Assembly (NCBI GenBank): GCA_944324495.1
Contig: CALUWN010000006.1
Location: 62,001-126,000, forward strand
Origin: an uncultured Mucispirillum sp.
GTDB taxonomy: Bacteria; Chrysiogenota; Deferribacteres; Deferribacterales; Mucispirillaceae
DNA: 64,000 nucleotides
Direction: 5' to 3'
Shown: one piece after another, positions 35,779-43,176 of the stretch
Position numbering within the stretch: position 1 is the first letter of the stretch
Layout of the letters: the number at the start of each line of letters is the position of its first letter
Notes under the pieces: model-generated
Databases searched by the model: none
Told to the model about the DNA's origin: nothing
What the model saw: only the letters and a program-made list of their open reading frames with translations
Translations under genes and position numbers: made by a program

Positions 35779-36888
35779 TTGAAAAAACTGCCAGTAGCAA
35801 TAATTCCTGCATATAAACCTATGCCTGTAGTAATTAATATTGCACAGGAACTTATAAAATCAAATGCATTTCAAGGTATTATTTGTATAAATGACGGAAG
35901 TGGCAAGGAATATGATGAAATATTTAATGAGCTTATTAATATTGGTGTTAAAGTAGAATACCATGCTGTTAATTTAGGTAAAGGAACAGCATTAAAAACA
36001 GGGTTTAATGCTGCTTTGCATTATTTTCCAGAAAGCTGTGGTGTTGTCACTCTTGATGCTGACGGACAGCATTTAAGTAAAGATGTTATAAATATTGCCC
36101 AAGAGCTCTTACAAAATAGTAACAGCATAATTACTGGCGGTAGAGTATTTGACGGTAAAACTATCCCCCTTAGAAGCAGATTTGGCAACAAGCTAACTAA
36201 AGTTATTTTTAAACTATTTACAGGTGTTAGTATAAATGATACACAAACTGGATTACGTGGTATACCAAGCAGTTTCCTCCCTACTCTTTTAAAATTAAAA
36301 ACATCTGGTTACGATTTCGAGCTTGATATGTTAATACAGGCAAAAGAACAGCATTATACAATAAAAGAAGTGCCAATAACAACAGTTTATGAAAATGGCA
36401 ATGCTTCTTCTCATTTTAATCCAGTGCTTGACTCTTTGCGTATATACTTTGTATTTTTTAGATATATGTGGGTAGCAATACTTTCATTTTGCATTGATTT
36501 TCTAATGCTTGAATTTTTTCTCCATATATTTAAAGTACCTGATACTTCAAATGATTACCAGTTGTTACAGGTTTCTAAAACTGTAATTATTGCAAATATA
36601 TTAGCAAGGCTTGTTTCATCAACATTTAATTTTATATTAAACAGGAAATTTGTATTCAAATCAAAAGCAAATGTAGTTGATGAATATTTAAAATACTTTG
36701 TTTTAGTTGTATATGTATTAATCATAAATAATGCTGTATTTTATTTCTTACTGCATAATGATAACTTTCAAGAATTAACAGGGCTGACACAACAATTTAT
36801 TGAAATAACTAAACTGTTTACTGAACTTGTTACTTTTATAATAACATTTATTATTGCAAGAACAATAATATTTAGAAATGATAAATAG
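35779..36888 (+). CDS. Family 2 glycosyltransferase fused to a GtrA-like membrane domain
   Basis: Membrane protein of 369 residues. Residues 1-215 are a GT-A glycosyltransferase 2 domain (PVAIIPAYKP, NDGSGKEYDE, NLGKGTALKTGF, and the DADGQH metal motif), like dolichyl-phosphate mannose synthases. Residues 225-369 hold four membrane helices of the GtrA/DPMS type (FFRYMWVAILSFCIDFLMLEFF, FNFILNRKFVFKS). The likely role is loading a sugar on undecaprenyl phosphate or flipping the product for surface glycan decoration. Start codon is TTG with GGAG about 11 nt upstream. Substrate unknown. Confidence 0.85.
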   Translation: MKKLPVAIIPAYKPMPVVINIAQELIKSNAFQGIICINDGSGKEYDEIFNELINIGVKVEYHAVNLGKGTALKTGFNAALHYFPESCGVVTLDADGQHLSKDVINIAQELLQNSNSIITGGRVFDGKTIPLRSRFGNKLTKVIFKLFTGVSINDTQTGLRGIPSSFLPTLLKLKTSGYDFELDMLIQAKEQHYTIKEVPITTVYENGNASSHFNPVLDSLRIYFVFFRYMWVAILSFCIDFLMLEFFLHIFKVPDTSNDYQLLQVSKTVIIANILARLVSSTFNFILNRKFVFKSKANVVDEYLKYFVLVVYVLIINNAVFYFLLHNDNFQELTGLTQQFIEITKLFTELVTFIITFIIARTIIFRNDK

Positions 36889-36980
36889 TTTATAAAGATT
36901 CTATTATTAGCAGCATAATATAATTGTACTGTATTTAATAAAAAAAGTAATTTATTATGTGGTATAAAAAATAAGCATTA

Positions 36981-37012
36981 TACAGTATTACTTTATATAA
37001 AGTAATACTGTA
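36981..37012. terminator. Bidirectional hairpin between convergent genes
   Basis: 15-bp perfect inverted repeat TACAGTATTACTTTA / TAAAGTAATACTGTA separated by TA, between the glycosyltransferase and trmL stop codons. T-tracts are short, but position and stem suggest termination on both strands. Confidence 0.7.
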
Positions 37013-37022
37013 TTTATTCATC

Positions 37023-37487
37023 CTAGCAAATATTTGGAAAATTTAGTTTATGCAGCATATGGTATGCTACAACAGCAACAGAAGAAGAAAGATTTAAACT
37101 TCTTAATCCCGCTTTCATTGGTATTCTATATAAATTTTCGCTGTACTTTTCATACATAAATTTTGGAAGCCCTGCACCTTCGCTTCCAAAAACGATATCA
37201 ATATTTTTATTTTCTTTAATATTAATATCTGTATATAATTTATGACCTTTAGTGCTTATGGCACATATTTCATTTGTAACATTATCTAAATATTCATCAA
37301 TTGTCTTTATATGAGTAACATTAACGTACTGCCAGTAATCCATAGCAGCACGTTTAACATATTTATCATCAATAGAAAAACCAAGTTTTCCCACAAGCAC
37401 AAGCTCTATATCTGTTGCAGCACAAAGCCTTGCTATATTACCAGTATTTTGTGGTATTTCTGGTTCTATTAGAACTATTCTAAACAT
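37023..37487 (-). CDS. trmL: tRNA (cytidine/uridine-34 2'-O)-methyltransferase
   Basis: SPOUT methyltransferase of 154 residues that modifies the wobble base of some leucine tRNAs in relatives. Sequence signs are IVLIEPEIPQNTGNIARLC at the start, AMDYW, FGSEGAGLP for the knot and RIPMKAGLRSLNLSSSVAVVAYH at the end. It is the last gene of the proB-proA-nadD-rsfS run, where many bacteria carry rlmH, another SPOUT enzyme. Confidence 0.92.
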   Translation of the reverse strand: MFRIVLIEPEIPQNTGNIARLCAATDIELVLVGKLGFSIDDKYVKRAAMDYWQYVNVTHIKTIDEYLDNVTNEICAISTKGHKLYTDINIKENKNIDIVFGSEGAGLPKFMYEKYSENLYRIPMKAGLRSLNLSSSVAVVAYHMLHKLNFPNIC

Positions 37488-37512
37488 TTGCTAACTTTCC
37501 TTTTTTTGCTGC

Positions 37513-37845
37513 TTAAATTTTAGGGCAGCCACCCCAAATAGATTCAAGATTATAGAACTCACGTTCATTTTTACGCATAATATGTACCATAATATCGCCA
37601 TAATCAATACAAACCCATATACCATTACCTGTGCCTTCATGGTAAAGTGGCTGTATATCTTCTTTTTTTAGCTCCACCATAACATATTCTGCTAATGCTT
37701 TTACATGAGTATCCACATTACCTGTTGCAATAATCATATAATCAGCAATCGTAGATTTTTCAGAAATATTATAACAAATAATATCCTCACCCTTTTTATC
37801 ATCAAGTAAGTTTTTAATTTTTAATGCTAAAGTTTTAGTATCCAT
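37513..37845 (-). CDS. rsfS: Ribosomal silencing factor RsfS
   Basis: Small protein of 110 residues that binds ribosomal protein L14 and keeps subunits apart when nutrients are low. The family core is SEKSTIADYMIIATGNVDTHVKAL followed by GIWVCIDYGDIMVHIM and a C-terminal FYNLESIW. It follows nadD by 9 nt, a conserved pairing. Confidence 0.93.
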   Translation of the reverse strand: MDTKTLALKIKNLLDDKKGEDIICYNISEKSTIADYMIIATGNVDTHVKALAEYVMVELKKEDIQPLYHEGTGNGIWVCIDYGDIMVHIMRKNEREFYNLESIWGGCPKI

Positions 37846-37854
37846 TATACCTCA

Positions 37855-38451
37855 TTATCTATATAATTTATTTTGTTTAATATAAACATACACTTCTTCT
37901 GGTAAAAATTCGTATGATTTTTCAATATTTTCCCTAATATAGCTGCTTGAAATATCAACTGAATCCAGTTGAAAAAGCTCTATTTTATTATGTTCTTCTA
38001 TACGGTTTATAATATTTTTTGGCAACTGCCCCAGCATATTTTCAAATGATATACCCGGTCTATAACCTACAATAAAAGATGTAAAATCAAAAAGCTCATT
38101 ATATTTATACCAGCTTTCAATAGTGGCAAAAATATCACTGCCTACTAAGAAATAAAGATTATCATTTTTATATAATTTATTTATTTCCTGTAATGAATTA
38201 TATGTATAAGAAAGAGTATCACTTCTATTTTCAATATCAGTAACATCAAAAAAACTGTATTTATCAGTTACCAGTTTCACCATATTATATCTATGGATAA
38301 ATTCTGCTTTATGACTGCTTTTATGTGGCGGCTCTTTTGATACCATAAAAATAAGTTTATCAATATTAAACTGTTTTAAGGCTGATAAAGCAATTTTTAT
38401 ATGACCCTTATGCACAGGGTCAAAAGCTCCGCCAAAAATACATATATTCAT
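37855..38451 (-). CDS. nadD: Nicotinate-nucleotide adenylyltransferase
   Basis: Enzyme of 198 residues making deamido-NAD. The N-terminal GGAFDPVHKGHIKIA contains the GxFDPxHxGH motif, PPHKSS is conserved, and DISSSYIREN is the C-terminal ISSTxIR motif. The start shares one base with the end of proA, so the genes are translationally coupled. Confidence 0.95.
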   Translation of the reverse strand: MNICIFGGAFDPVHKGHIKIALSALKQFNIDKLIFMVSKEPPHKSSHKAEFIHRYNMVKLVTDKYSFFDVTDIENRSDTLSYTYNSLQEINKLYKNDNLYFLVGSDIFATIESWYKYNELFDFTSFIVGYRPGISFENMLGQLPKNIINRIEEHNKIELFQLDSVDISSSYIRENIEKSYEFLPEEVYVYIKQNKLYR

Positions 38452-39695
38452 TATGCTCTCAGCTGCCCACTGCCATAAATCATATATTTAGTAGTTGTTA
38501 AATCTTCTGCTCCCATAGGGCCTCTTACATGTAATTTTTGAGTGCTTATACCTATTTCTGCACCAAGCCCAAATTCACCACCATCTGTAAAGCGTGTTGA
38601 AGCATTAACATAAACAGCTGCAGCATCTACTTCTTTCAAAAACTTTTCTGCACTGTAGTAATTTGTTGTAATAATTGATTCGCTATGCCCTGAACCATAT
38701 TTATTTATATGGTTTATAGCTTCATCAATATTTTCTACTACTTTTATAGCAAGAATTAAGTCGCTATATTCTGCATAATAATCTTCTTCTATAGCTGGCC
38801 TGCAGTCAACAAGTTTTAAAGTTTCTGGGCATCCTCTTAAATCAACATCAACTTCCTGCAGCATATTTGCAATTTCTACAAGCACATTATCTACTGCATT
38901 TTTATGGATAAGTAATGTTTCCATAGCATTACAAGCACTTGGACGCTGTACTTTTGCATTAAATGTTATAGATAAAGCATCTTGATAGTCTGCACTTTCA
39001 TCTATAAACACATGGCACACACCTTTATTATGCATAATTACAGGTATTTTTGCATTATCTACCACATAGTTTATAAGGTTTTCACCACCACGTGGGATAA
39101 TTACATCAATCAGCCCTTTAGCTTGAGCTATTTCTTTTATAATATTTCTATCTATATCTTTTATTAAATATATACTATCTTTTGAAAAACCAGTATTCTC
39201 CAAAGCATCTGATATAATTTCTGAAAGTACAATATTAGAATTAATAGACTCTTTACCACCCCTTAATACTGCACAGTTACCTGATTTAATACATAATGCA
39301 GCACTATCAATTGTTACATTTGGGCGTGATTCATATATAATCCCAACCACACCAAGAGGCACTCTTACTTTTCTAATTTTTAGGCCATTAGGGCGAGTTG
39401 AACCAGATATTATCTCACCAACAACTTCTTTCTGCATAGATATTTCGCGAACTGCTTTTATCATACCATCAATTTCTTTATCTGTTAGTATGAGCCTGTC
39501 TATTAAAGCAGAACTTAATTCCATATCTTTTGCATTATCAATATCTATCTTATTTGCTTTTTTTATTTCTTCACGTCTTTCATCAAGTTTTAAAGCAATA
39601 TTTTCTAAAAGTTTTTTTCTTTCAATCTGGCTTGAAGTTGCCATTTTTTTTGAAGCATTTTTTACATTTTGAAGTATATCATTAAGTTCCATCAA
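38451..39695 (-). CDS. proA: Gamma-glutamyl phosphate reductase
   Basis: NADPH-dependent enzyme of 414 residues for the second step of proline synthesis. Catalytic cysteine lies in QRPSACNAMETLL near residue 253. Other conserved parts are PLGVVGIIYESRPNVT, VLRGGKE and NASTRFTDGGEFGLGAEIGISTQKLH near the end. It starts 7 nt after proB. Confidence 0.96.
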   Translation of the reverse strand: MMELNDILQNVKNASKKMATSSQIERKKLLENIALKLDERREEIKKANKIDIDNAKDMELSSALIDRLILTDKEIDGMIKAVREISMQKEVVGEIISGSTRPNGLKIRKVRVPLGVVGIIYESRPNVTIDSAALCIKSGNCAVLRGGKESINSNIVLSEIISDALENTGFSKDSIYLIKDIDRNIIKEIAQAKGLIDVIIPRGGENLINYVVDNAKIPVIMHNKGVCHVFIDESADYQDALSITFNAKVQRPSACNAMETLLIHKNAVDNVLVEIANMLQEVDVDLRGCPETLKLVDCRPAIEEDYYAEYSDLILAIKVVENIDEAINHINKYGSGHSESIITTNYYSAEKFLKEVDAAAVYVNASTRFTDGGEFGLGAEIGISTQKLHVRGPMGAEDLTTTKYMIYGSGQLRA

Positions 39696-39702
39696 GCACT
39701 CC

Positions 39703-40824
39703 CTAAATGATAATCAAATCATCTTTATGAATTATTTCATCAGAAACTTTGTATCCTAAAATATTATATATTTCACTGGAAACTGTACCCATAATCTTAT
39801 TAACATCTGCTGAAGAATACCTTATTTTACCCTTTGCTATCTCTTTATTACCATTTACAATTGAAACAATATCCCCTGCTTGAAACCTGCCAATAACTCC
39901 AGTAACTCCTTTTGCAAGCAGTGATTTATTATTATTTAAAGCATTACAGGCACCATCATCAACAATTAATGTACCTTTAGGAATAGCCGCATAACCTATC
40001 CAAAATTTGCGTTTTTTTATGGAAGCAGCACTTTGATAAAAATATGTTCCCACATTATCTTCTTTGAAAAATCTCTCAATATTTTCAGGCTCCATTCCAC
40101 GAATAATAGCCACTTCACAACCTGCTTCTAATGCTTTTTTAGCAGCCTGAATTTTTGATTTCATACCACCAGTGCCAACTGATGATATGCTGCCACCTGC
40201 ACTATCCATTATATCATCATTAATATATTCTACTTTATGTATAATAGAAGCATTTTTATCTTTAGCAGGGTCAGCCGTGTAAAGCCCTTCCACATCTGAT
40301 AAAATAAGCAGTAAATCACCATCTACAATACCTGCAACCAATGCACCAAGATTATCATTATCACCAAAAGATTCTATGTATTTTAATTCATCAACAATAA
40401 TAGTATCGTTTTCATTAATAATTGGAATAACACCAAGCTCTAATAATCTTTTTAATGCCTGCCTTGCATGCAGATATCTTTTTCTATTAGATAAATCATC
40501 TTTAGTAATTAATATTTGAGCCACATTAATATTATATTGAGCAAATGCCTGTTCGTAAGTCCATATAAGGCGAGCCTGCCCAACAGCAGCTGAAGCCTGC
40601 TTATCAACTATATCTTGAGGGCGAGATGGAAAACCTAAAAGTTTAAATCCAGAAGCTACAGCACCTGAAGAAACAATTATAATATTAGGAATAGTTTTTT
40701 TAAGTTTTGCTATATGATATACTAGAGAAGCAATTCTAGCAGAATTTATGCCTAAATCATCACCAGAAAGTATGGAACTGCCTATTTTGATTATCAAAGT
40801 CTTAATATTATTTTTAGAATTCAT
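39703..40824 (-). CDS. proB: Glutamate 5-kinase
   Basis: Amino-acid kinase of 373 residues with a C-terminal PUA domain. Kinase features are IIKIGSSILSG, IIVSSGAVASGFKLLG, NENDTI and GTGGMKSKIQAAKKAL; the PUA region starts near residue 275 (KGTLIVDDGACNAL...GVIGRFQAGDIV). It phosphorylates glutamate for proline synthesis and in relatives is inhibited by proline. tRNA-Gln lies 30 nt upstream on the same strand, so some transcripts may read from the tRNA into proB. Confidence 0.95.
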   Translation of the reverse strand: MNSKNNIKTLIIKIGSSILSGDDLGINSARIASLVYHIAKLKKTIPNIIIVSSGAVASGFKLLGFPSRPQDIVDKQASAAVGQARLIWTYEQAFAQYNINVAQILITKDDLSNRKRYLHARQALKRLLELGVIPIINENDTIIVDELKYIESFGDNDNLGALVAGIVDGDLLLILSDVEGLYTADPAKDKNASIIHKVEYINDDIMDSAGGSISSVGTGGMKSKIQAAKKALEAGCEVAIIRGMEPENIERFFKEDNVGTYFYQSAASIKKRKFWIGYAAIPKGTLIVDDGACNALNNNKSLLAKGVTGVIGRFQAGDIVSIVNGNKEIAKGKIRYSSADVNKIMGTVSSEIYNILGYKVSDEIIHKDDLIII

Positions 40825-40854
40825 TATCAGACCCTAAAAAAATGGATAAAAAAA

Positions 40855-40929
40855 TGGCTGGGGCAGAAGGATTCGAACCTCCGGATGGCGGGACCAAAAC
40901 CCGCTGCCTTACCACTTGGCGATGCCCCA
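40855..40929 (-). tRNA. tRNA-Gln (anticodon TTG)
   Basis: 75 nt including an encoded CCA. The cloverleaf closes with acceptor GGGGCA/TGCCCC, a D-loop containing AAGTGGTAAGG, anticodon stem GCGGG/CCCGC around TTTTGGT and T-arm GGTTCGAATCC. It is very close to E. coli tRNA-Gln. It precedes proB on the same strand. Confidence 0.97.
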
Positions 40930-40945
40930 GCGTTTGCGTGAATGA

Positions 40946-40992
40946 TAATTAATATATTTTTTCTATTTAGTCAAGTACTTTTTTTAAAAAAA
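40946..40992 (-). promoter_or_regulatory. tRNA-Gln promoter with T7A7 upstream block
   Basis: Reading the minus strand: T7A7, then GTACTTGACTAAA. The -35 TTGACT is at 40969-40974, followed by a 17-bp spacer and the -10 TAATTA (40946-40951). The T7A7-GTACTTGACTAAA block is identical to the one before tRNA-Phe. Confidence 0.8.
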
Positions 40993-41023
40993 TAAAAAAA
41001 ATTTCTTTATAACTATAAATTGC

Positions 41024-41437
41024 TTAATCTTCTGATGTTTTTACACGAAGTTTTTCTATCATATCCATAAGTTGAGAACGTTCGCTATCAGAAAATATAG
41101 AAAGAACATTTGCCTCATGGTTTCTTATTTTACTATTTATCTCATCAAAAAGCTTATTACCACTTTCTGTGAGTTTTAATATTTTTTTCACTTTACCATT
41201 TTGTACTACGTAATCTACATAACCTTGATTTCTTAATTTTGCAATATATCTGGATGTCATACCTTTATCCATACTGTAGTACTCATATATATTACTTGCT
41301 TTAGCAGTAACATTTCTATGGAGATAAAGTATAATCCCCCACAACACACTTGTTAAGCCATACGGCTTTAATATACGATTTACATCGTTAATAATTTGCC
41401 TGTATACTCTTGAATATTCTTGAAAAAATAATTTCAT
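41024..41437 (-). CDS. MarR-family transcriptional regulator
   Basis: Winged-helix regulator of 137 residues. The N-terminal helix dimerises; the DNA-binding core is seen as LTSVLWGIILYLHRN, ASNIYEYYSMDKGMTSRYIAKLRNQGYVDY and a wing with KVKKILKLTESG. I took the ATG at 41437 because GAGGG lies 6 nt upstream; a GTG at 41449 is the alternative. It is divergent from the Rrf2 gene, and a 7-2-7 palindrome in the spacer is a likely operator. Ligand and targets unknown. Confidence 0.85.
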   Translation of the reverse strand: MKLFFQEYSRVYRQIINDVNRILKPYGLTSVLWGIILYLHRNVTAKASNIYEYYSMDKGMTSRYIAKLRNQGYVDYVVQNGKVKKILKLTESGNKLFDEINSKIRNHEANVLSIFSDSERSQLMDMIEKLRVKTSED

Positions 41438-41533
41438 AGATTCCCTCACATAACTTCCAGCAACTCATATATTAATACAGCAACAAAAATTTTTCAATAT
41501 ATTTAAAAATAAATTTATTAAGATTAATTTTTT

Positions 41534-41549
41534 TTATACAACTGTATAA
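41534..41549. promoter_or_regulatory. Palindromic operator candidate between marR and rrf2
   Basis: TTATACA-AC-TGTATAA, a perfect 7-2-7 inverted repeat. It ends 8 bp before the -35 of the rrf2 promoter, in the spacer between divergent regulators, and has the size of a MarR-type site. Confidence 0.5.
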
Positions 41550-41557
41550 TAAAAATA

Positions 41558-41586
41558 TTGATATATCTAAATTTATGATATATTAT
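41558..41586 (+). promoter_or_regulatory. Promoter of the Rrf2-family gene
   Basis: -35 TTGATA (41558-41563), 17-bp spacer, -10 TATTAT (41581-41586). TGATATAT is repeated directly 17 bp apart across both elements. Confidence 0.7.
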
Positions 41587-41625
41587 AATATTCAAGATTT
41601 AATGATATTTATAAAAGGATGTTTT

Positions 41626-42042
41626 ATGAAAATAACTCGTGCATGTGATTACACTATCCGCGCTTTAGTATATATGGCCCAATCACCTATGGGAACCCCT
41701 TTTATGCGTTATGATATTGCTAAAGCGTGTAATGTTCCTGACAGCTTTCTTGGTAAAATATTACAAAGTCTAGCTAAGTCAGATATTTTAATTAGTGAAA
41801 GAGGTAAAAAAGGTGGTTTTAGGTTGGGAAAAGCTCCAAAAGATATCTGTATGTATGATGTGCTTGTTGCAGTTGATGGGCCACTTAATATTAATAACTG
41901 CCTTGATGAGCAAATTGGATGTTGTTTTGACAGGTCATGCTGTGCTCATAAAATGTGGCAGGATGTTCAACAAGCTTTAATTGATAAATTAAAACAATAT
42001 TCACTTGCTGATATTTCTGAAAATTGTGCCCAAATAGTATAA
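41626..42042 (+). CDS. Rrf2-family transcriptional regulator with cluster-binding cysteines
   Basis: Regulator of 138 residues. The winged helix is MKITRACDYTIRALVYMA to GKKGGFRLGK. After it comes a Cys-rich loop NNCLDEQIGCCFDRSCCAH, matching the Fe-S ligand region of IscR/NsrR-type proteins, with spare cysteines. ATG at 41626 has AAGGA 7 nt upstream; the frame is open further left, but that part crosses the promoter. It probably senses iron-sulfur status, oxygen or nitric oxide. Targets may include the next gene, 44 nt downstream; the Fe-S operon at 26294-29959 is another candidate. Confidence 0.87.
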   Translation: MKITRACDYTIRALVYMAQSPMGTPFMRYDIAKACNVPDSFLGKILQSLAKSDILISERGKKGGFRLGKAPKDICMYDVLVAVDGPLNINNCLDEQIGCCFDRSCCAHKMWQDVQQALIDKLKQYSLADISENCAQIV

Positions 42043-42086
42043 TAGTACAATAGCATAATTATAAATTAATTCTTTTGGGGGTATAT

Positions 42087-43046
42087 ATGAGTGCTGTATA
42101 TATTGACGAAAACACTGCATCAAAAATCTTAACAATGGATGATGCTTTAAATCTTGTGGAAGAGTCTTTTTCATCGTACGCTAAGGGGCAGGCTTTTAAT
42201 ATGACTCGCCAGCGTATGAGAATACGTAAAGGAGCACTCCATATGCTTCCCGGAGCTGTACCATATAAAAATGTTATTGGTTTTAAAGCATACACATCTT
42301 TCCGTGCTGGCTTAATTTTTAAAGTACATTTATATGATGCTGAAAATGGCAGCCCTCTTGCCATTATTGATGCTAATGAAATAGGAAGACTTAGAACTGG
42401 AGCTGCTACAGGTATTGCTACAAAATATATGGCAAAAAAAGAAAGCTCTACTGTTTTTATTTTTGGTGGTGGTTTCCAAGCTGAAGCACAGCTTGAAGCA
42501 GTTTGTAAAACAACTAAAATAAATAAAGTATATGTTACAACAAGAAAAATAGAAAATGCTCAAAATTTTGCTGAAAAAATGAGCCACAGCCTTGGTATAG
42601 AAATCATCCCCACTCAAAATATTGAAGAAGATTTACCAAAAGCAGATATTATCATAACAATTACTACATCAGTTAAACCGTTATTTGAACACACCATGTT
42701 AAACCCTAATGGTGTACATATTAATGGTGCAGGCTCTAATGCACTTATCCGTGCAGAAGTGCCAGAAAAAACTATAGAAGCAGCAGAAGTTTTAGCAGTA
42801 GATAGTAAAGATGTAGCAGCAATTGAATGTGGTGATATTCTCCCCTCCCTTGAAAAAGGCAGACTTCATTGGAATGAGATTGTAGAACTAGGAGAAATTA
42901 CAGCAGGATTTCGTAAGGGAAGAATTACAGAAAATGGTATAACTATCTTTCAATCTCAGGGAATGGGTTTGCAGGATATTATGTGTGCTGAATTTATATA
43001 CAGAAAAGCAGCTGCTGAAAATTTAGGCAAAATATTACCATTTTAG
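42087..43046 (+). CDS. Ornithine cyclodeaminase / mu-crystallin family enzyme
   Basis: NAD(P)-dependent protein of 319 residues. The Rossmann region includes STVFIFGGGFQAEAQLEAV near residue 122, ATGIATKYMA before it, and GAGSNALIRAEVPEKTIEAA after it. The conserved K in IGFKAYTSF and R in GRLRTGAATG are present. The family includes ornithine cyclodeaminase, alanine dehydrogenase and ketimine reductases, which cannot be told apart by eye. ATG at 42087 with GGGGG upstream is preferred to the TTG at 42075. Confidence 0.82.
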   Translation: MSAVYIDENTASKILTMDDALNLVEESFSSYAKGQAFNMTRQRMRIRKGALHMLPGAVPYKNVIGFKAYTSFRAGLIFKVHLYDAENGSPLAIIDANEIGRLRTGAATGIATKYMAKKESSTVFIFGGGFQAEAQLEAVCKTTKINKVYVTTRKIENAQNFAEKMSHSLGIEIIPTQNIEEDLPKADIIITITTSVKPLFEHTMLNPNGVHINGAGSNALIRAEVPEKTIEAAEVLAVDSKDVAAIECGDILPSLEKGRLHWNEIVELGEITAGFRKGRITENGITIFQSQGMGLQDIMCAEFIYRKAAAENLGKILPF

Positions 43047-43074
43047 TTACATATTTTTTTAAAAAAATTTTTTT

Positions 43075-43092
43075 TGCTTGATAATACAAGCA
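43075..43092. promoter_or_regulatory. Small palindrome upstream of nrdJ
   Basis: TGCTTG-ATAATA-CAAGCA, a perfect 6-6-6 inverted repeat that ends 26 bp before the -35 of the nrdJ promoter. It could be an operator; it does not match the NrdR box I know. Confidence 0.4.
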
Positions 43093-43118
43093 CTTATGAA
43101 TGTATGAAATATTTTCTC

Positions 43119-43146
43119 TTGATTAGTTTTAAAACTCTGATAATAT
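43119..43146 (+). promoter_or_regulatory. Promoter of nrdJ
   Basis: -35 TTGATT (43119-43124), 16-bp spacer, -10 TAATAT (43141-43146), about 30 bp before the ATG and TTAGGAGC ribosome binding site. Confidence 0.65.
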
Positions 43147-43176
43147 AGCATTCTAAAAACTGATTTAGGAGCAAAT

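Noticed and set aside
43047-43176. Cobalamin riboswitch before nrdJ
   Set aside because: The gap of 130 bases is too short, includes the promoter, and shows no B12-box-like sequence.
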